This document shows positions 5,466 through 6,338 of a DNA stretch of 6,338 bases, piece by piece. The stretch is taken from NCBI GenBank assembly GCA_016303235.1, contig JAEDMB010000111.1, forward strand, positions 1 through 6,338, in the 5' to 3' direction. The notes beneath the pieces were generated by a model, which was not told where the DNA came from, searched no databases, and saw nothing but the letters and a program-made list of their open reading frames with translations. The stretch is from Oscillospiraceae bacterium (GTDB taxonomy: Bacteria; Bacillota; Clostridia; Oscillospirales; Ruminococcaceae). The first letter of the stretch is position 1. Every line of letters starts with the position of its first letter. Made by a program: the position numbers and the translations under genes.

Positions 5466-6338
5466 TCATTCAATTTCAAGATTATCCCTTTCAAGATACA
5501 ACGAAAATATACTTCCCTTTCCCTCCTCCGATTCAACGCATATTTTATGTGACAGCTTATCCGATGCCTTTTTGCAGAGATACAGTCCGAGTCCCGTTGA
5601 CTTGCTGTTTGCCCTGCCGTTGTATCCCGTAAATCCTTTTTCAAATATTCTCGGAATATCTTCGGGAGCTATTCCTATTCCCGTATCAGCTATTCTTAAA
5701 ATTTTATTCTGCGATACGCTTATTGTGACACTTCCCGAATATGTATATTTTACCGCATTTGAAAGAATCTGCTCTATTATAAATGACAGCCATTTTTCAT
5801 CTGTTAAAACCGTTACTGATACGGGATTATAATTCAGCTTTATTTTCTTTCTTATAAACTGCGGTGCATATTTGCGTACTGCTTTTTTTATAATATCATT
5901 GAGTTCATAATTTCTGAAAACAAAATCAGATGAATTTTCACTTAAACGGAAATAGCTTAATACCATTTCAGTATACTGTTCTATGCGGAAAAGCTCCGCA
6001 AGAAGTTCATGATGTTCCGGAGTGTCCTCGCTCTGCAAAATCATCTGCATTGCTGATATAGGTGTTTTAATCTGATGTACCCACGCCGTATAGTAATCAA
6101 TACTTTCCTGACGTTCATTCTGAAATTTTGTTTCCGTTTCGCTGTTTATTCTGCGGAGCTTTTCGATTATTTCCTGATATTCGGATTCCGCAACGGTTTC
6201 AGGTTCGGGGAATTTTTCAGCAGTTATAAGAATATTTTTCATCAGGTATTCTCTTTCACGGGATTTTTTTATAAATCTGCGGAATCCGTTCAGAACGGCA
6301 ATTATTCCGGTTACAGCACAAAGTATACACGAATATAA
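5466..6338 (-). CDS. BceS-like sensor histidine kinase, 5' end beyond the window
   Basis: This kinase senses through its partner transporter and phosphorylates a BceR-type response regulator. The visible 290 residues run in frame to the right edge without a stop. The first visible residues (LYSCILCAVTGIIAVLNGF, 1-19) are the end of a membrane helix followed by a basic stretch, so the ATG at 6242 is internal and not the start. Next come the phosphoacceptor motif AWVHQIKTPISAM with H88, the N-box EQILSNAVKYT with N194, the G1 box ADTGIGI (D218), the F-box RIFEKGF (230-236) and the G2 box GLGL (249-252). All catalytic residues are present. BceS-type kinases are about 330 residues with two helices and a very short outer loop, so roughly 40 residues are missing here. 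The response-regulator gene should lie upstream, outside the window. No terminator hairpin separates it from the ATPase gene, so read-through is possible. Confidence 0.93.
   Translation of the reverse strand, partial: LYSCILCAVTGIIAVLNGFRRFIKKSREREYLMKNILITAEKFPEPETVAESEYQEIIEKLRRINSETETKFQNERQESIDYYTAWVHQIKTPISAMQMILQSEDTPEHHELLAELFRIEQYTEMVLSYFRLSENSSDFVFRNYELNDIIKKAVRKYAPQFIRKKIKLNYNPVSVTVLTDEKWLSFIIEQILSNAVKYTYSGSVTISVSQNKILRIADTGIGIAPEDIPRIFEKGFTGYNGRANSKSTGLGLYLCKKASDKLSHKICVESEEGKGSIFSLYLERDNLEIE

Noticed and set aside
5435..5644. Minus-strand open frame of 69 codons crossing the kinase 3' end
   Set aside because: It lies in another frame of the conserved kinase ATPase domain and shows no family resemblance or clear ribosome binding site.
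6075..6338. Plus-strand open frame reaching the right edge
   Set aside because: Antisense to the kinase dimerisation region; its Phe/Tyr-rich composition is typical of a shadow of AT-rich coding DNA.

Overview
The window looks like chromosome from a moderately AT-rich Firmicute, most likely a gut-type Clostridia (Ruminococcus/Oscillospiraceae-like). This is an inference from strong AAAGGAGG-type ribosome binding sites, consensus housekeeping promoters with 17-bp spacers, a BceAB-type transporter with its sensor kinase, and a GC-rich double-hairpin intergenic unit of a style I associate with Ruminococcus-type genomes. I could run no database search, so the taxonomy is tentative.

Layout. At the left edge (about 10-77) lies a compact intergenic unit of two strong hairpins inside a short outer inverted repeat. 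Next comes pgk (phosphoglycerate kinase, minus strand, 89-1312), complete and canonical, with its own promoter at 1376-1404. A 260-bp divergent intergenic region separates it from a plus-strand orphan enzyme gene (1573-2547) of the DRE-TIM metallolyase / 4-hydroxy-2-oxovalerate-aldolase-like family. That gene has a near-perfect extended -10 promoter (1474-1502) and a small leader hairpin. A symmetric hairpin at 2556-2574 acts as a shared terminator for this gene and for the convergent minus-strand operon.

The right-hand 3.7 kb is an antimicrobial-peptide sensing and detoxification module on the minus strand. In transcription order it holds a BceS-like histidine kinase (5466 to beyond the right edge; only the end of its last membrane helix and its cytoplasmic part are visible), a 110-bp regulatory gap, a BceA-like ATPase (4588-5355) and a BceB-like ten-helix permease with a large extracellular domain (2592-4595). 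The ATPase and permease overlap by 8 nt. The response regulator is expected just beyond the right edge.

How the genes work together. In known Bce modules the permease binds a cell-wall-active peptide, or its complex with a lipid II-cycle intermediate, and signals to the kinase. The kinase phosphorylates a response regulator, which activates the promoter in front of the transporter genes. The gap before the ATPase gene fits this: it holds an exact TnACA-N4-TGTAA palindrome (5449-5462), an exact ATGTGACA repeat 20 bp away, and an extended -10 promoter with a poor -35. That architecture suits an activator-dependent promoter. The main open questions are the peptide sensed by the diverged extracellular domain, and the substrate of the DRE-TIM enzyme, which keeps the metal-binding residues but lacks the histidine used by true 4-hydroxy-2-oxovalerate aldolases. 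No RNA genes, CRISPR arrays, insertion sequences or broken genes were seen.
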